A DNA stretch of 64,000 bases from Streptomyces antioxidans (lineage in GTDB: Bacteria; Actinomycetota; Actinomycetes; Streptomycetales; Streptomycetaceae), in assembly GCF_000968685.2 (NCBI RefSeq), contig NZ_LAKD02000019.1, positions 1 to 64,000 on the forward strand, in the 5' to 3' direction. Shown piece after piece: positions 35,637 to 47,358 of this stretch (positions are counted from its first letter, which is position 1; the number at the start of each line of letters is the position of its first letter). The position numbers and the translations under genes were made by a program. The notes under the pieces are model-generated. The model saw only the letters and a program-made list of their open reading frames with translations, ran no database searches and was not told the origin of the DNA.

Positions 35637-37562
35637 CTACTGCCCCTTCTCGTCCGTACGTCCCCGACGGCCGATCATGATCGCGGCCGCGCTGGACAGA
35701 ACGCCCACCATAGCGAGCACCCACTCGGGGATCGCACCGACGCGGTCGGCCAGGGTCTTGCCGTCACGCAGTGGGATGCGCGCGGTAAGCACGTCCTGCG
35801 TGAATTCTTTCGTCCGCTGCTCGATCGTGCCATCCGGGGAGACCACGGCGCTGATCCCGCTGGTGGCCGCGGTGATCACCGGCCGACCGTGTTCGATCGC
35901 CCTCAGCCTGGACATGACCAGCTGCTGCTCGGGCTGGCCGCTGCGTCCATAGGTGGCGTTGTTGGTCTGGACGACGATCGCCCGGGCGCCCGCGTTGACC
36001 GTGTCGCGCACGATCTCGTCGTAGGCGACCTCGAAGCAGATCACATCGCCGAGCCGCGCCGGGCCGACGTTCAGCACACCGGTGTGGTCGCCGGGGTAGA
36101 AGTCGCGGGGCACCCGCTGCAGCCGGGTGATGACCTTGCTGAGCTCCTGGCGGAAGGGGACGTACTCGCCGAAGGGCACCGGGTGCTGCTTGGTGTACGA
36201 GGCGCCGGGGCCGCTCTTCGGGTCCCAGACGATGCCCTGGTTCTCCACATAGCCCTGTTTGGTCGGATGGTCGACCAGGGCGCCGACCAGTACCGGAACG
36301 CCGATCGACTTCACGGCCTCGTCGATCCGGGCGTATGCCTCCCGATACTGGAAGGGATCGAGGTCGGAGGCGTTTTCCGGCCAGATGACGAGATCGGGCT
36401 TGGCGATCCGGCCCGCCTTGATGTCCTTCGCCAGGTTCAGGGTCGCCTTCACATGGTTCTCGAGGATCATCATGGGGCGGCCCAGGAAGTCCATACCGGG
36501 CTGCTGCACATTGCCCTGGACGACCGCGATGTCGACCGACTTATCGGCGGCGGTGGGAATGGGCACCGTGAATCCGGAGGCGGTCACGGCGGCCGCGACG
36601 GCCACGGCCCCGGCGGCGGGCAGGGCGCGGCGCGGCGGGAAGCCCCCGGCCGCCCCGCGCAGCCGCCACAGGGCGAGCGCGGCATAGGCGAGCGCTCCAC
36701 CCGTCAGGGCGACGCCGAAGGTGACCAGCGGGGCGCCGCCGAGCGCGGCCAGCGGGGTGTAGGGCGAGCCGGTGTTGGCGAAGGCCAGCCGCCCCCAGGG
36801 GAAGCCGCCGAAGGGCGCCCGGTCGCGGGCCCACTCCTCGGCGACCCACAGACAGGCCGTCCACAGCGGCCACAGGGCCGGTACGGGCAGCCGGGAGACC
36901 AGGGCCAGCCCCGCCCCCATCAGCGCGAGGAAGGCCGCCTCGATGACGGACAGGCCCACCACCGCGTCCCAGCCCACCACGCTGAGCCACTTCAGCAGCA
37001 GGAGGAAGAACGGCACCCCGAAGGCGAAGCCCGTCCAGGCGCCCTGGCGGGCGGTCCGGCCGCGGGTGAGCAGGGCCAGGGCGGCGACGGCCACCAGGGA
37101 CAGCGGCCACACCCCGAACGGAGGGAAGGCGAGGCCGAGCACGAGCCCGCTGAGCACCGCGAGCGCGCTGCGCCGCGCCTCCCGCCGGGCGAGCAGACCG
37201 AGGCGGCGCAGCCGCCCGGGCCGCCGCTCCCCGGGGGACGGCTCGGAGGCGGTTACGGGGGCGGAGGCGGCACCGGGGGCGCTGGGGGCGACCCCGGACG
37301 TGGCAGACGCGCTACCGGACGCGGCAGTCCCAGGCGCGGCAGACCCGGTCGGGCCGGATTCGTCGCCCTCGACAGCATCACGACCCTCGACGGCGTCACC
37401 GCCCGCGACGGGATCACGACCCCCCACAGCGTCACCGCCCTCGGCGCCATCGGCGCCCTCCGTGGGCGGCGTGGCGGCGGAACCGGTCGTCCGCTGACCC
37501 GGTCGGTCTGCGTCCGGCCCGGTGGGGGCGGCTTCGGCGGTGGTGTCGGAACCCGATGGCAC
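35637..37562 (-). CDS. lnt: Apolipoprotein N-acyltransferase
   Basis: A 641-aa membrane enzyme that adds the third acyl chain to lipoproteins. After a ~120-residue Asp/Gly/Ala-rich, repeat-bearing N-terminus there are six to eight membrane helices and then the extracellular nitrilase-like domain. The catalytic Glu is in LVIWPENASD (near 394), Lys in YTKQHPVPFGEY (near 457) and Cys in VICFEVAYDE (near 508). A final helix follows. It is normal apart from the long N-terminus. It is followed after 2 bases by ppm, which suggests coupled lipoprotein acylation and mannosylation. Confidence 0.94.
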   Translation of the reverse strand: MPSGSDTTAEAAPTGPDADRPGQRTTGSAATPPTEGADGAEGGDAVGGRDPVAGGDAVEGRDAVEGDESGPTGSAAPGTAASGSASATSGVAPSAPGAASAPVTASEPSPGERRPGRLRRLGLLARREARRSALAVLSGLVLGLAFPPFGVWPLSLVAVAALALLTRGRTARQGAWTGFAFGVPFFLLLLKWLSVVGWDAVVGLSVIEAAFLALMGAGLALVSRLPVPALWPLWTACLWVAEEWARDRAPFGGFPWGRLAFANTGSPYTPLAALGGAPLVTFGVALTGGALAYAALALWRLRGAAGGFPPRRALPAAGAVAVAAAVTASGFTVPIPTAADKSVDIAVVQGNVQQPGMDFLGRPMMILENHVKATLNLAKDIKAGRIAKPDLVIWPENASDLDPFQYREAYARIDEAVKSIGVPVLVGALVDHPTKQGYVENQGIVWDPKSGPGASYTKQHPVPFGEYVPFRQELSKVITRLQRVPRDFYPGDHTGVLNVGPARLGDVICFEVAYDEIVRDTVNAGARAIVVQTNNATYGRSGQPEQQLVMSRLRAIEHGRPVITAATSGISAVVSPDGTIEQRTKEFTQDVLTARIPLRDGKTLADRVGAIPEWVLAMVGVLSSAAAIMIGRRGRTDEKGQ

Positions 37563-38139
37563 GGTGCGGCCTTCCTACAGGTCGTGCTGTGGTGAGGTGA
37601 CCGTATAACGCGGGCCCGCGGAAGTGGTCCCGAGGTGCGGATTGTGACCTCGGGACAGAGAAACGCTTCGGCCATGGCGGGGGTTCCCCGCCCGGCGGCG
37701 GCCCCGCCCCCGCGTCGGGGGGCGGTCCGCCGGTGTGCGCGTGCGGAGTGGGGGCCCGACGCCCTTCGGGCCGACCTGGGACCCGCTGGCTGCGGATCGA
37801 CCGAGAGCCGTTGTCTACTGAGCGTCCGGGCCCCTCCCGGGTCGCACCTGCCGACCCGGCGATCCCTCCCTCGCCCCCGTGCACTGGACCTGGCTCCCAG
37901 TGGTGGCGCGCCCCGATGGCGCGTCTCCCTCTGGCCCAGCGGCGTTCGACGACTGCGTGAAGATTCCCCGGTCGGGCGTCCTGTGGTGGACGAGGCCGAA
38001 CCTACCGGCCACCAACCGCACCCTGTCAACAGCCACATGACCTGCGCCGTTTCCTCAAATGACCAGGTCAGTACGGACGGTGTTCAGATGCCACGACAGG
38101 CCGGGGGCTCATCGTTCGGCGGTACGGGGCGCCCGCACG
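37563..38139. other. 577-base gap between lnt and the amidohydrolase gene
   Basis: I see no convincing gene. Open frames on both strands lack family motifs and start signals. The stretch holds several hairpins: a perfect 10-bp inverted repeat at 37627-37656 and GGCCCGA/TCGGGCC at 37753-37772. It presumably contains the lnt promoter; a structured small RNA cannot be excluded. Confidence 0.5.
37627..37656 (-). promoter_or_regulatory. Perfect 10-bp inverted repeat upstream of lnt
   Basis: GTCCCGAGGT, a 10-nt loop and ACCTCGGGAC, 65 bases before the lnt start. It could be an operator, an attenuator or a terminator for transcription from the amidohydrolase side. Confidence 0.45.
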
Positions 38140-39783
38140 TCACTCGTCCGGCCGGTGGTGGACGGTGCGTCCGCCCACCACCGTGCGCACGCAGACGGGC
38201 AGTTGGCCGCCGGGGGTGAGGTCGGGCAGCCCGGGAGTGCCGGACCGGGGGTCGGTGGACCATCCGGCGACCCGCGTGTCGGGCACCTGCACGACGAGCT
38301 CACCGGCCCGCCAGATCGCGTAGTCGGCGGGCGCGCCGGGCGCCAGAACGCCCGCGTCGTCCCGTCCGATGGCCCGCCAGCCGCCGCGGGTGTGGGCGGT
38401 GAAGGCGGCGCGGACCGAGATCCGGTGCTCCGGGGTGCGGTGGAAGGCGGCGGCGCGCACGGTGCCCCAGGGGTCGAGCGGGGTGACGGGGCTGTCGGAG
38501 CCGAGCGCCAGCGGCACTCCGGCGCGCAGCAGCGCCGCATAGGGGTTGAGGGTGCGGGCCCGCTCGGGGCCGAGCCGCTGGGCGTACATGCCGTCCTCGC
38601 CGCCCCACAGGGCGTCGAAGGCGGGCTGGACGGAGGCGGTGAGGCCGAGGTCGGCGAAGGCCGCGACGGTCTCGGGGGTGAACATCTCGGCGTGTTCGAC
38701 GCGGTGCCGGGCGGCGCGGACCCGGGCGAGTCCGACCGTGTCGGCGGCGGCCCGTACGCCCTCGACGACGGCCGTGACGGCGGCGTCGCCGATGGCGTGG
38801 AATCCGGCCTGGATCCCGGCCTCGGTGCAGGCGGTGACATGGGCGGCGACGGCCGCCGCGTCCAGGTAGGCGGTGCCGGTGTGCGGCGTGTCGGCGTAGG
38901 GCTGGTGGAGACACGCCGTGTGTGAACCGAGCGCCCCGTCGACGAAGAGGTCGCCCGCCGCGCCGATGGCGCCGAGTTCGCGCACCTTGTCCAGGTCGGA
39001 TGCGCCGCTCGCGGCCTCGGCCCAGTAGCCGTACACCCGCGGCCCGGACTCCCCGGCGGCGAGCTTCAGCAGCCCGGTGAGGTCGTCCTCGGAGGAGATG
39101 TCGGGCCCGGCGCATTCGTGGACGGTGCCGATGCCGAGCGCGGCGGCGCGGGCGAGGGCGGCCCGCTGGGCGTCGGTGCGCTGCCGCTCGGTGATGACCG
39201 CGTGGGCGGCGGCGCGTACGGCGTGGTGGGCGGCGCCGGTCAGCGGCGTGTCGTGGTGGTACCCGGCCAGGTCCGACACGCCGGGGACGAGGTCCAGGAG
39301 CGCGGTGGTGACGACGGCGGAGTGCACATCGATACGGGTGAGATAGAGGGGGCGGCCGCCGGTCGCCTGATCGAGTTCGGCCCGGGAGGGCGGCCGCCCC
39401 TCGGGCCAGCGGGCGGCGTCCCAGCCGTGGCCGAGCAGCACCCGGTCGGCGGGGTGGGCGGCGGTGTGGGCGCGCACCCGCTCCAGCGCGTCGGCGAGCG
39501 TACGGGCGCCGGTGAGATCGAGTCCGGTGAGGGCGAGCCCGGTCGCGGTGGTGTGCACATGCGCATCGGTGAAGGCGGGCGTCACCAGTGCCCCGTCCAG
39601 CTGGATGACCTCGTCCACGCCGTCCGCGAAGCCGTCCGCGGCCCCTTCGGAGCCGACCCAGGCGATGGTGCCGCGTTCGATGACCATCGCGGTCGCGAAC
39701 GGATCGGCGGGGCTGTGGACCTCGCCTCCGCGCAGTAGGACGGTACGGCCTTCGGTGGCCTGGGCGGGGGTGGGGTGGTTCAC
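38140..39783 (-). CDS. Amidohydrolase family protein (YtcJ-like metal-dependent hydrolase)
   Basis: A 547-aa cytoplasmic hydrolase of the amidohydrolase superfamily, YtcJ group. It has an N-terminal beta-sandwich (VLLRGGEVHSP), the metal-binding TDAHVHTT near residue 68 and conserved downstream motifs IGDAAVTAVVEG, RHRVEHAE and LGSDSPVTPLDPWGT. The GTG at 39783 is chosen because family similarity begins there; the longer open frame upstream is antisense-type sequence. The stop is followed by the 577-base gap before lnt. An Lrp regulator lies 79 bases upstream on the same strand. The real substrate is unknown; members hydrolyse amides or formamides. Confidence 0.92.
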   Translation of the reverse strand: MNHPTPAQATEGRTVLLRGGEVHSPADPFATAMVIERGTIAWVGSEGAADGFADGVDEVIQLDGALVTPAFTDAHVHTTATGLALTGLDLTGARTLADALERVRAHTAAHPADRVLLGHGWDAARWPEGRPPSRAELDQATGGRPLYLTRIDVHSAVVTTALLDLVPGVSDLAGYHHDTPLTGAAHHAVRAAAHAVITERQRTDAQRAALARAAALGIGTVHECAGPDISSEDDLTGLLKLAAGESGPRVYGYWAEAASGASDLDKVRELGAIGAAGDLFVDGALGSHTACLHQPYADTPHTGTAYLDAAAVAAHVTACTEAGIQAGFHAIGDAAVTAVVEGVRAAADTVGLARVRAARHRVEHAEMFTPETVAAFADLGLTASVQPAFDALWGGEDGMYAQRLGPERARTLNPYAALLRAGVPLALGSDSPVTPLDPWGTVRAAAFHRTPEHRISVRAAFTAHTRGGWRAIGRDDAGVLAPGAPADYAIWRAGELVVQVPDTRVAGWSTDPRSGTPGLPDLTPGGQLPVCVRTVVGGRTVHHRPDE

Positions 39784-39862
39784 GGCGGGCTGCCTCGATG
39801 GGGGTATGGGATGAGGGGGCGTCGGAAGGGCGGGCCGGAAGGGGCGGGTGCCGGAAGGGCGT

Positions 39863-40303
39863 TCAGACGCGCGGCGGGCGTGCCTCGTAGGGCGTGGAGA
39901 GGACCACGGTGGTGCGGGTGGAGACACCCGCCAGCGAGCGGATCCTGCTGAGCAGGTGCTCCAGTTCCAGCGGGGCCGCGACGCGCACCTTGAGGATGTA
40001 GTTCTCGTCTCCCGCAACGCTGTGGCACGCCTCGATCTCGGGCACCTCGGCAAGCCGCTCGGAGATGTCGTCGGGCGCGCTGGGGTCGAAGGGTTTGACC
40101 GAGATGAACGCGGTGAGGGGGAGCCCGACGGCCTCGGGGTCCACGACGGCGGCATAGCCGCGGATCACGCCCCGCTGCTCAAGACGGCGAACCCGCTGGT
40201 GCACGGCCGATGTGGACAGGCCGGTGGCCTTGCCCAGGTCCGTATAGCTCATCCGGCCGTCCTTGACGAGCAGCTCCACGATCTGTCTGTCCAACTCCTC
40301 CAC
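39863..40303 (-). CDS. Lrp/AsnC-family transcriptional regulator
   Basis: A 146-aa feast/famine regulator. The N-terminal helix-turn-helix (DRQIVELLVKDGRMSYTDLG, STSAVHQRVRRLE) binds DNA, and the C-terminal RAM domain (LTAFISVKP... CHSVAGDENYILKV) senses an amino acid and forms the octamer. Length is standard. It lies just upstream of the amidohydrolase gene on the same strand and is divergent from a small gene, so it may control either. The effector is not predictable. Confidence 0.95.
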   Translation of the reverse strand: MEELDRQIVELLVKDGRMSYTDLGKATGLSTSAVHQRVRRLEQRGVIRGYAAVVDPEAVGLPLTAFISVKPFDPSAPDDISERLAEVPEIEACHSVAGDENYILKVRVAAPLELEHLLSRIRSLAGVSTRTTVVLSTPYEARPPRV

Positions 40304-40521
40304 AGCCGATCACCTTATGTGGTCGGGAGGGCTCCGGCACAGCGGGTGGGCACAGCGGACATAGACACCGCTACGCAGCACCTGCACCGGGCATGTGACG
40401 AACGCCACATGTCCTCGTGGGTGTCCTATGAGATGCGGCGATTACCTATGCGGCCGCGAGGGAAATGCTTGCTGTGGTCGAGGCCGACGCGCCTGGCCAG
40501 CCCACCCGAGGGGGAAATTCA

Positions 40522-40887
40522 ATGCCTCATCTCGAGCGCCTTGACGCAGGCGACATCGATACCGACGCGACCCATGACACCTACGAGATGTTCCGGGTGA
40601 TCTGCCCGGACTGCGCGCGCCCCATCGCGCTCCTCGCCGACGAGGACGTCCTTCCCGAGCACGCGCTGTGCTCGTCCCCGTGGGACCCGTTCGGGCTCAC
40701 GGTCTGCGCCGGCACCGGCCGCCGGGTGGCCGAGGCCGCGCCCGCCGACGCGTCGCTGGACGCGTACGAGCGGGACGCCGCGCTGCTGCTGACGCTTCCG
40801 GCGGGCCTGGACTGGCGGACACAGCCGTTCTCCCACCTGGGCGGCCCCGGCTCCCGGCCGGTGCGGTTCCCGGTGACGCGGGGGTAG
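40522..40887 (+). CDS. Conserved-type hypothetical protein (121 aa)
   Basis: A small soluble acidic protein. The ATG at 40522 is preceded by GAGGGGGAAA, and the protein MPHLERLDAGDIDTDATHDT reads well from there; an earlier ATG at 40465 lacks a ribosome site. Two cysteines in VICPDCARP, with others at ALCSSPWD and LTVCAGTG, could make a metal site. I recall similar proteins only as Streptomyces hypotheticals. It converges on the acyl-CoA dehydrogenase across a terminator. Confidence 0.75.
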   Translation: MPHLERLDAGDIDTDATHDTYEMFRVICPDCARPIALLADEDVLPEHALCSSPWDPFGLTVCAGTGRRVAEAAPADASLDAYERDAALLLTLPAGLDWRTQPFSHLGGPGSRPVRFPVTRG

Positions 40888-40896
40888 AGAGACGGC

Positions 40897-40917
40897 GGGG
40901 GCGCCTGCCGCGCCCCC
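40897..40917. terminator. Terminator between the 121-aa protein and acyl-CoA dehydrogenase genes
   Basis: GGGGGCGC-CTGCC-GCGCCCCC, perfect 8-bp stem and 5-nt loop, 10 bases after the upstream stop, between converging genes. Confidence 0.75.
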
Positions 40918-40951
40918 AAACCGACACCCCGCCCCAACCGGCACACCGGCG

Positions 40952-42124
40952 TCAGCCGGTCTCCGGCCCCGCGAGAGCGCGGGCGATCACCACCCGCTGG
41001 ATCTGGTTGGTGCCCTCCACGATCTGGAGGACCTTCGCCTCGCGCATATAGCGCTCGACCGGGAAGTCCACCGTGTAGCCGTATCCGCCCAGCAGTTGGA
41101 CGGCGTCGGTGGTGATCCGCATCGCGGCGTCCGTACAGAACAGCTTGGCCATCGCCGCCTGCTTGGAGTACGGGCGCCCCGCGTCCCGCAGCCGTGCCGC
41201 CGCCAGATACAGGGCGCGCCCGGCCTCGATCTGCGTGGCCATGTCGGCGAGCATGAAACGCAGACCCTGGAAGTCGGCTATCGGGCGGCCGAATTGCCGC
41301 CGCTGCGCGGTGTACGCGAGCGCCTGGTCCAGCGCCGCCTGGGCGACACCGACGGCGCAGGCCGCGATGCCGAGACGGCCCGCGTCCAGGGCGGACAGGG
41401 CGATCGCGAAACCCTGGCCCTCATCGCCGATGCGGCGGGCGTCGGGAACCCGCACCCCGTCGAGGTGGATCTGGGCGGTCGGCGAACCGGCCATGGCCAT
41501 CTTGTGCTCGGGCGCCGCCGCCGAGAGCCCGGGGGCGTCGGCGGGCACGAGGAAGGCGCTGATGCCACGGGTGCGCTCGGGGCCGGTGCGGGCGAGCACG
41601 GTGTAGAAGTCGGCGATGCCGCCGTGGGTGATCCACGCCTTGGTGCCCTCGATCGTCCAGGTGTCCCCGTCGCGGGTGGCGCGGGTGGTGAGCCCGGCCG
41701 CGTCGGACCCGGAGGAGGGCTCGGAGAGGCAGTACGCGCCGAGCAGTCCGCCCCCCAACATCGCCGGAAGGTGCTCGGCCAGCTGCTCCTTGCTGCCGTA
41801 GCGGGAGAGGGCGTGGCAGGCCAGGGTGTGGACGCTGACGCCGAGGCCGACGGTCAGCCGGGCCGCGGCGAGCTCCTCGAGGACCTGGAGGTAGACCTCG
41901 TACGGCTGGTCGCCGCCGCCGAACTCCTCGGGGTGGACCAGCCCCAGCAGCCCGGACTCGGACAGCAGGGTGAACAGCTCTCGGGGGAAGCGCCCGGCGG
42001 CCTCCTCCTCGGCGGCCCGGGGCTTGATCTCCCGTTCGATCAGCTCGCGGACGAGCGAGATCAGGTCGCGGGCCTCTTCGGTGGGCAGCTCACGCTCCAC
42101 CGGCTGCGGGCCGTGATCGGTCAT
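40952..42124 (-). CDS. Acyl-CoA dehydrogenase
   Basis: A 390-aa FAD flavoprotein that introduces the alpha-beta double bond into acyl-CoAs. It shows the family order: N-terminal helices, the FAD/substrate signature AYCLSEPSSGSDAAG, a beta barrel, and C-terminal helices with LLGGYGYTVDFPVERYMREAK and the catalytic Glu in QIVEGTNQIQR. Chain-length preference cannot be told. From memory its position before a chitinase is conserved in Streptomyces. It is divergent from the chitinase across a 384-base gap. Confidence 0.95.
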   Translation of the reverse strand: MTDHGPQPVERELPTEEARDLISLVRELIEREIKPRAAEEEAAGRFPRELFTLLSESGLLGLVHPEEFGGGDQPYEVYLQVLEELAAARLTVGLGVSVHTLACHALSRYGSKEQLAEHLPAMLGGGLLGAYCLSEPSSGSDAAGLTTRATRDGDTWTIEGTKAWITHGGIADFYTVLARTGPERTRGISAFLVPADAPGLSAAAPEHKMAMAGSPTAQIHLDGVRVPDARRIGDEGQGFAIALSALDAGRLGIAACAVGVAQAALDQALAYTAQRRQFGRPIADFQGLRFMLADMATQIEAGRALYLAAARLRDAGRPYSKQAAMAKLFCTDAAMRITTDAVQLLGGYGYTVDFPVERYMREAKVLQIVEGTNQIQRVVIARALAGPETG

Positions 42125-42508
42125 GGCGGCGCTCTCCTCTCCCCTGGTCAGGCGCTGCGGCGGCGGGCGCCGGGGTGAGGCGGCGCCACCGGGTGATGCT
42201 GCCGCCGGCCGGTCCGCCCGTCGGATCGCGAACGGTGTTGACCTGCACTGCGGCGCTTGGAGTATGCCCGATCCGAAGCCTTTCGGTACCGGTCACCCGA
42301 TCTTCAACCAAATTCGCGCATGGTGCCCACTCACCGCCTCCGCCACCCACTTCCACCAACGTCGCACGCATGGAGCAAATTGGCCCAGACCATTGACCTC
42401 ACTGGTCTAGTCCATCTACCTTTTCCCCACCTTGCCCTGCGCGTTCATGTCAAGCTATGGGCAGGTCGTCGGGCAGTTCACTCCCCTCACCCCCACCGAG
42501 GAGATTCC
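42125..42508. other. 384-base divergent promoter region, acyl-CoA dehydrogenase/chitinase
   Basis: This holds the chitinase promoter with two DasR-like boxes (42379-42422). The half near the dehydrogenase has no recognisable gene or clear box. An open frame into the chitinase from 42257 is not coding. Confidence 0.6.
42379..42422 (+). promoter_or_regulatory. Chitinase promoter with two DasR-type operators
   Basis: A -35 TTGACC (42393) and -10 TACCTT (42417) are separated by 18 bp. ACTGGTCTAGTCCATC (42401) fills the spacer and matches the DasR box A(C/G)TGGTCTAGACCA(C/G)T at 13 of 16 positions. ATTGGCCCAGACCATT (42379) matches at 12 of 16. The two are 22 bp apart. GlcNAc-responsive repression by DasR is the obvious reading. 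Confidence 0.8.
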
Positions 42509-43804
<1,296 letters not shown>

Positions 43805-43823
43805 CCTTCCCCCACACCCTCTG

Positions 43824-43867
43824 ACGAAGCGGGCGGGGAGCCTTCACCGGCTCCCCGCCCGCTTCGT
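43824..43867 (+). terminator. Strong terminator after chitinase gene
   Basis: ACGAAGCGGGCGGGGAGCC, loop TTCACC, and its exact complement form a perfect 19-bp stem 20 bases after the stop. Confidence 0.92.
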
Positions 43868-44021
43868 TCTGCGCACCGCGCATCCGTGTGAACGACCTCC
43901 ATCGGGTGCTCGTACCCCAACGCGGCTTGTTCTGGCTATTGCGGGGCATCCGCCCCACAAGGAAATCTGAGCGCGCGGGATGGCCCGCGCCACTCCGCGC
44001 GCGTGAACCAAAGGAACGATC

Positions 44022-44156
44022 ATGAGCTCCGAGCAGTGCCCGAGCTGTGGTGGCCAACTCGCCGTGAACCAGGACGGGTGGAAGATCTGCCACTCCTGCG
44101 GCTATGCCTCCCCGCCCGGGGTCGTACCCGCCCCCTCCCTGCCCGCGCACACCTGA
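44022..44156 (+). CDS. 44-aa zinc-ribbon protein
   Basis: A very short gene with a clear ribosome site (AAAGGAA) before the ATG. The protein begins MSSEQCPSCGGQL and contains ICHSCGY; the two CxxC pairs (C6/C9 and C23/C26) form a rubredoxin-like zinc ribbon. The tail is Pro-rich. It precedes a GAF-type regulator and an aldehyde dehydrogenase on the same strand, with an 88-base gap. Function is unknown; zinc ribbons of this size usually contact proteins or nucleic acids. Confidence 0.75.
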   Translation: MSSEQCPSCGGQLAVNQDGWKICHSCGYASPPGVVPAPSLPAHT

Positions 44157-44244
44157 CCGCCGGCTCCTCCCGCCGCCCGATCCGTGAAAGCCTGGTACTC
44201 CGCACCCCTCCGTACCGCCCCTCCGTACCGCTGAGCGAGGCACC

Positions 44245-45621
44245 ATGGTCAATCCCTGGCTGGCGATGGCGTCAGGCACCGACCCCGCTGAGCGCACCCG
44301 CGATGTGCGCCGCGCCCATGAGGCGTTCCTGGCGGAGGGGGCGGTGAGTCCGGCCGTACGGCCGGTGGTGGCGGAGTCCTGGCGGCGCTCGGCCGACGCC
44401 CGGATCACCCAGGAGTGCAAGGCGCCGATCGACCTGGCGGACGACGCGCTGGACACCTATCGCGCGGACCATCCGCTGGCCCGGGTGATGCCGCTGTTCC
44501 GGGAGTTGCTGGGCACCATCGCCTACGACGGGGCCCATCTGCTCGCGGTCTGCGACGAGCAGGGGCGGCTGCTGTGGGTGGAGGGGCACACGGGGGTACG
44601 GCACCGGGCCGAGGGGATGAACTTCGTGGCCGGGGCGCGCTGGGACGAGGGCCACGCGGGCACCAACGCGCCCGGGACGGCGCTCACCGTCGACCACGCG
44701 GTGCAGATCTTCGCCACCGAGCACTTCAACCGCACTGTGCAGCCCTGGACCTGCGCCGCAGCGCCCGTCCACGATCCGCACACCGGGCGGCTGCTGGGCG
44801 CGGTGGACATCACCGGCGGGGACCATCTGGCCGCCCCGCACAGCCTCGCCCTGGTCCAGGCGACCGCCCGCGCCGCCGAGGCCCAGCTGGGCGCCGAGGC
44901 GCCGCGCACCCGCGCGGCCCGGATCTCCCTGACGGCGCTGGGGCGGGACGAGGCGCTGCTGGTCGTCGACGGGCGGCGGCTGCGGCTCGGACGGCGGCAC
45001 AGCGAGATCATGGTGCTGCTGGCCGGCCATCCCGAGGGGCTTTCGGGCGACCGGCTGACGCTCGAGCTGTACGGCCCACGGGCCGACGACCGCTCTCCCG
45101 TGACGCTGCGGGCCGAGCTGTCCCGGCTGCGCCGCCTGGTGGGCCCGCTGCTTGGCTCGCGCCCGTACCGGCTCTGCGCACCGGTGCGCACCGATCTGGC
45201 GGACGCCGCCGAGGCGTTGGCCTCCGGCGACGCGTACACGGCGCTGCGGGCGTACAGCGGGCCGCTGCTGCCGCTCTCCGAGGCGCCGGGGGTGTGCCGG
45301 ATGCGGCGGGTGCTGGAGGACGGGCTGCGGCGCGCCGTGCTGTCCCACGGCGATCCTGAGCTGCTGCGGCGCTGGGCGCAGACGCCGTGGGGCGAGGACG
45401 ATCTGGAGGTCGCGGAGACGCTGCTGACCACGCTTCCGGCGCACGCACCGGGGCGGGCGGCTCCGGCGGCGCGGGTGCGGCGGCTGCGGGAGCTGTACGG
45501 ACTGCCGGGCGGCGTCCACCACCAGGGCGGCCCGGGGGGCGAACATCATGGCGGCCACGAGGGCGAAGCCCCACGGCAGGGCCACCGGGACGCAACGTCC
45601 GCGCAACGTGGCCGCCACTAG
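44245..45621 (+). CDS. GAF-domain transcriptional regulator (AcoR-like, no AAA+ domain)
   Basis: A 458-aa cytoplasmic regulator. Residues ~40-200 form a GAF sensor domain ([11 protein letters not shown] at the start; [22 protein letters not shown] inside), as in AcoR-type activators. The sigma-54 AAA+ domain is absent; instead a winged-helix output domain (~240-320, [19 protein letters not shown]...[13 protein letters not shown]) follows. The gene is directly upstream of aldehyde dehydrogenase (107 bases), and such regulators beside aldehyde dehydrogenases are common in Streptomyces, so control of that gene by an aldehyde or alcohol is likely. The C-terminus is His/Gly-rich. Confidence 0.88.
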   Translation: MVNPWLAMASGTDPAERTRDVRRAHEAFLAEGAVSPAVRPVVAESWRRSADARITQECKAPIDLADDALDTYRADHPLARVMPLFRELLGTIAYDGAHLLAVCDEQGRLLWVEGHTGVRHRAEGMNFVAGARWDEGHAGTNAPGTALTVDHAVQIFATEHFNRTVQPWTCAAAPVHDPHTGRLLGAVDITGGDHLAAPHSLALVQATARAAEAQLGAEAPRTRAARISLTALGRDEALLVVDGRRLRLGRRHSEIMVLLAGHPEGLSGDRLTLELYGPRADDRSPVTLRAELSRLRRLVGPLLGSRPYRLCAPVRTDLADAAEALASGDAYTALRAYSGPLLPLSEAPGVCRMRRVLEDGLRRAVLSHGDPELLRRWAQTPWGEDDLEVAETLLTTLPAHAPGRAAPAARVRRLRELYGLPGGVHHQGGPGGEHHGGHEGEAPRQGHRDATSAQRGRH

Positions 45622-45728
45622 CCTCCCCGTCGGCTCCGCCCGTGTCGGCGCGGGCGGAGCCCGGGCGCGCACACGGACGACGCGTCCGACAACGAGACCC
45701 ACCACGCGTACACCAGGGAGGCCGCCCC

Positions 45729-47252
<1,524 letters not shown>

Positions 47253-47261
47253 GCACCGCAA

Positions 47262-47301
47262 AAGGGCGCCTGACCAGGGAAGATACCCATCAGGCGCCCT
47301 T
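47262..47301. terminator. Bidirectional terminator between aldehyde dehydrogenase and DLH-like genes
   Basis: AAGGGCGCCTGA and TCAGGCGCCCTT form a perfect 12-bp stem with a 16-nt loop, 10 bases after the dehydrogenase stop. Confidence 0.88.
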
Positions 47302-47358
47302 CGGCACACGATCTGGGCCGCGGGGTCGTCGGCCGGACGGGATCAGGTTGTTGATCCC

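Noticed and set aside
37635..38219. Plus-strand frame of 194 codons in the gap upstream of lnt
   Set aside because: No ribosome site, no domain, low-complexity Arg/Pro/Ala composition, and it runs into the amidohydrolase gene on the other strand.
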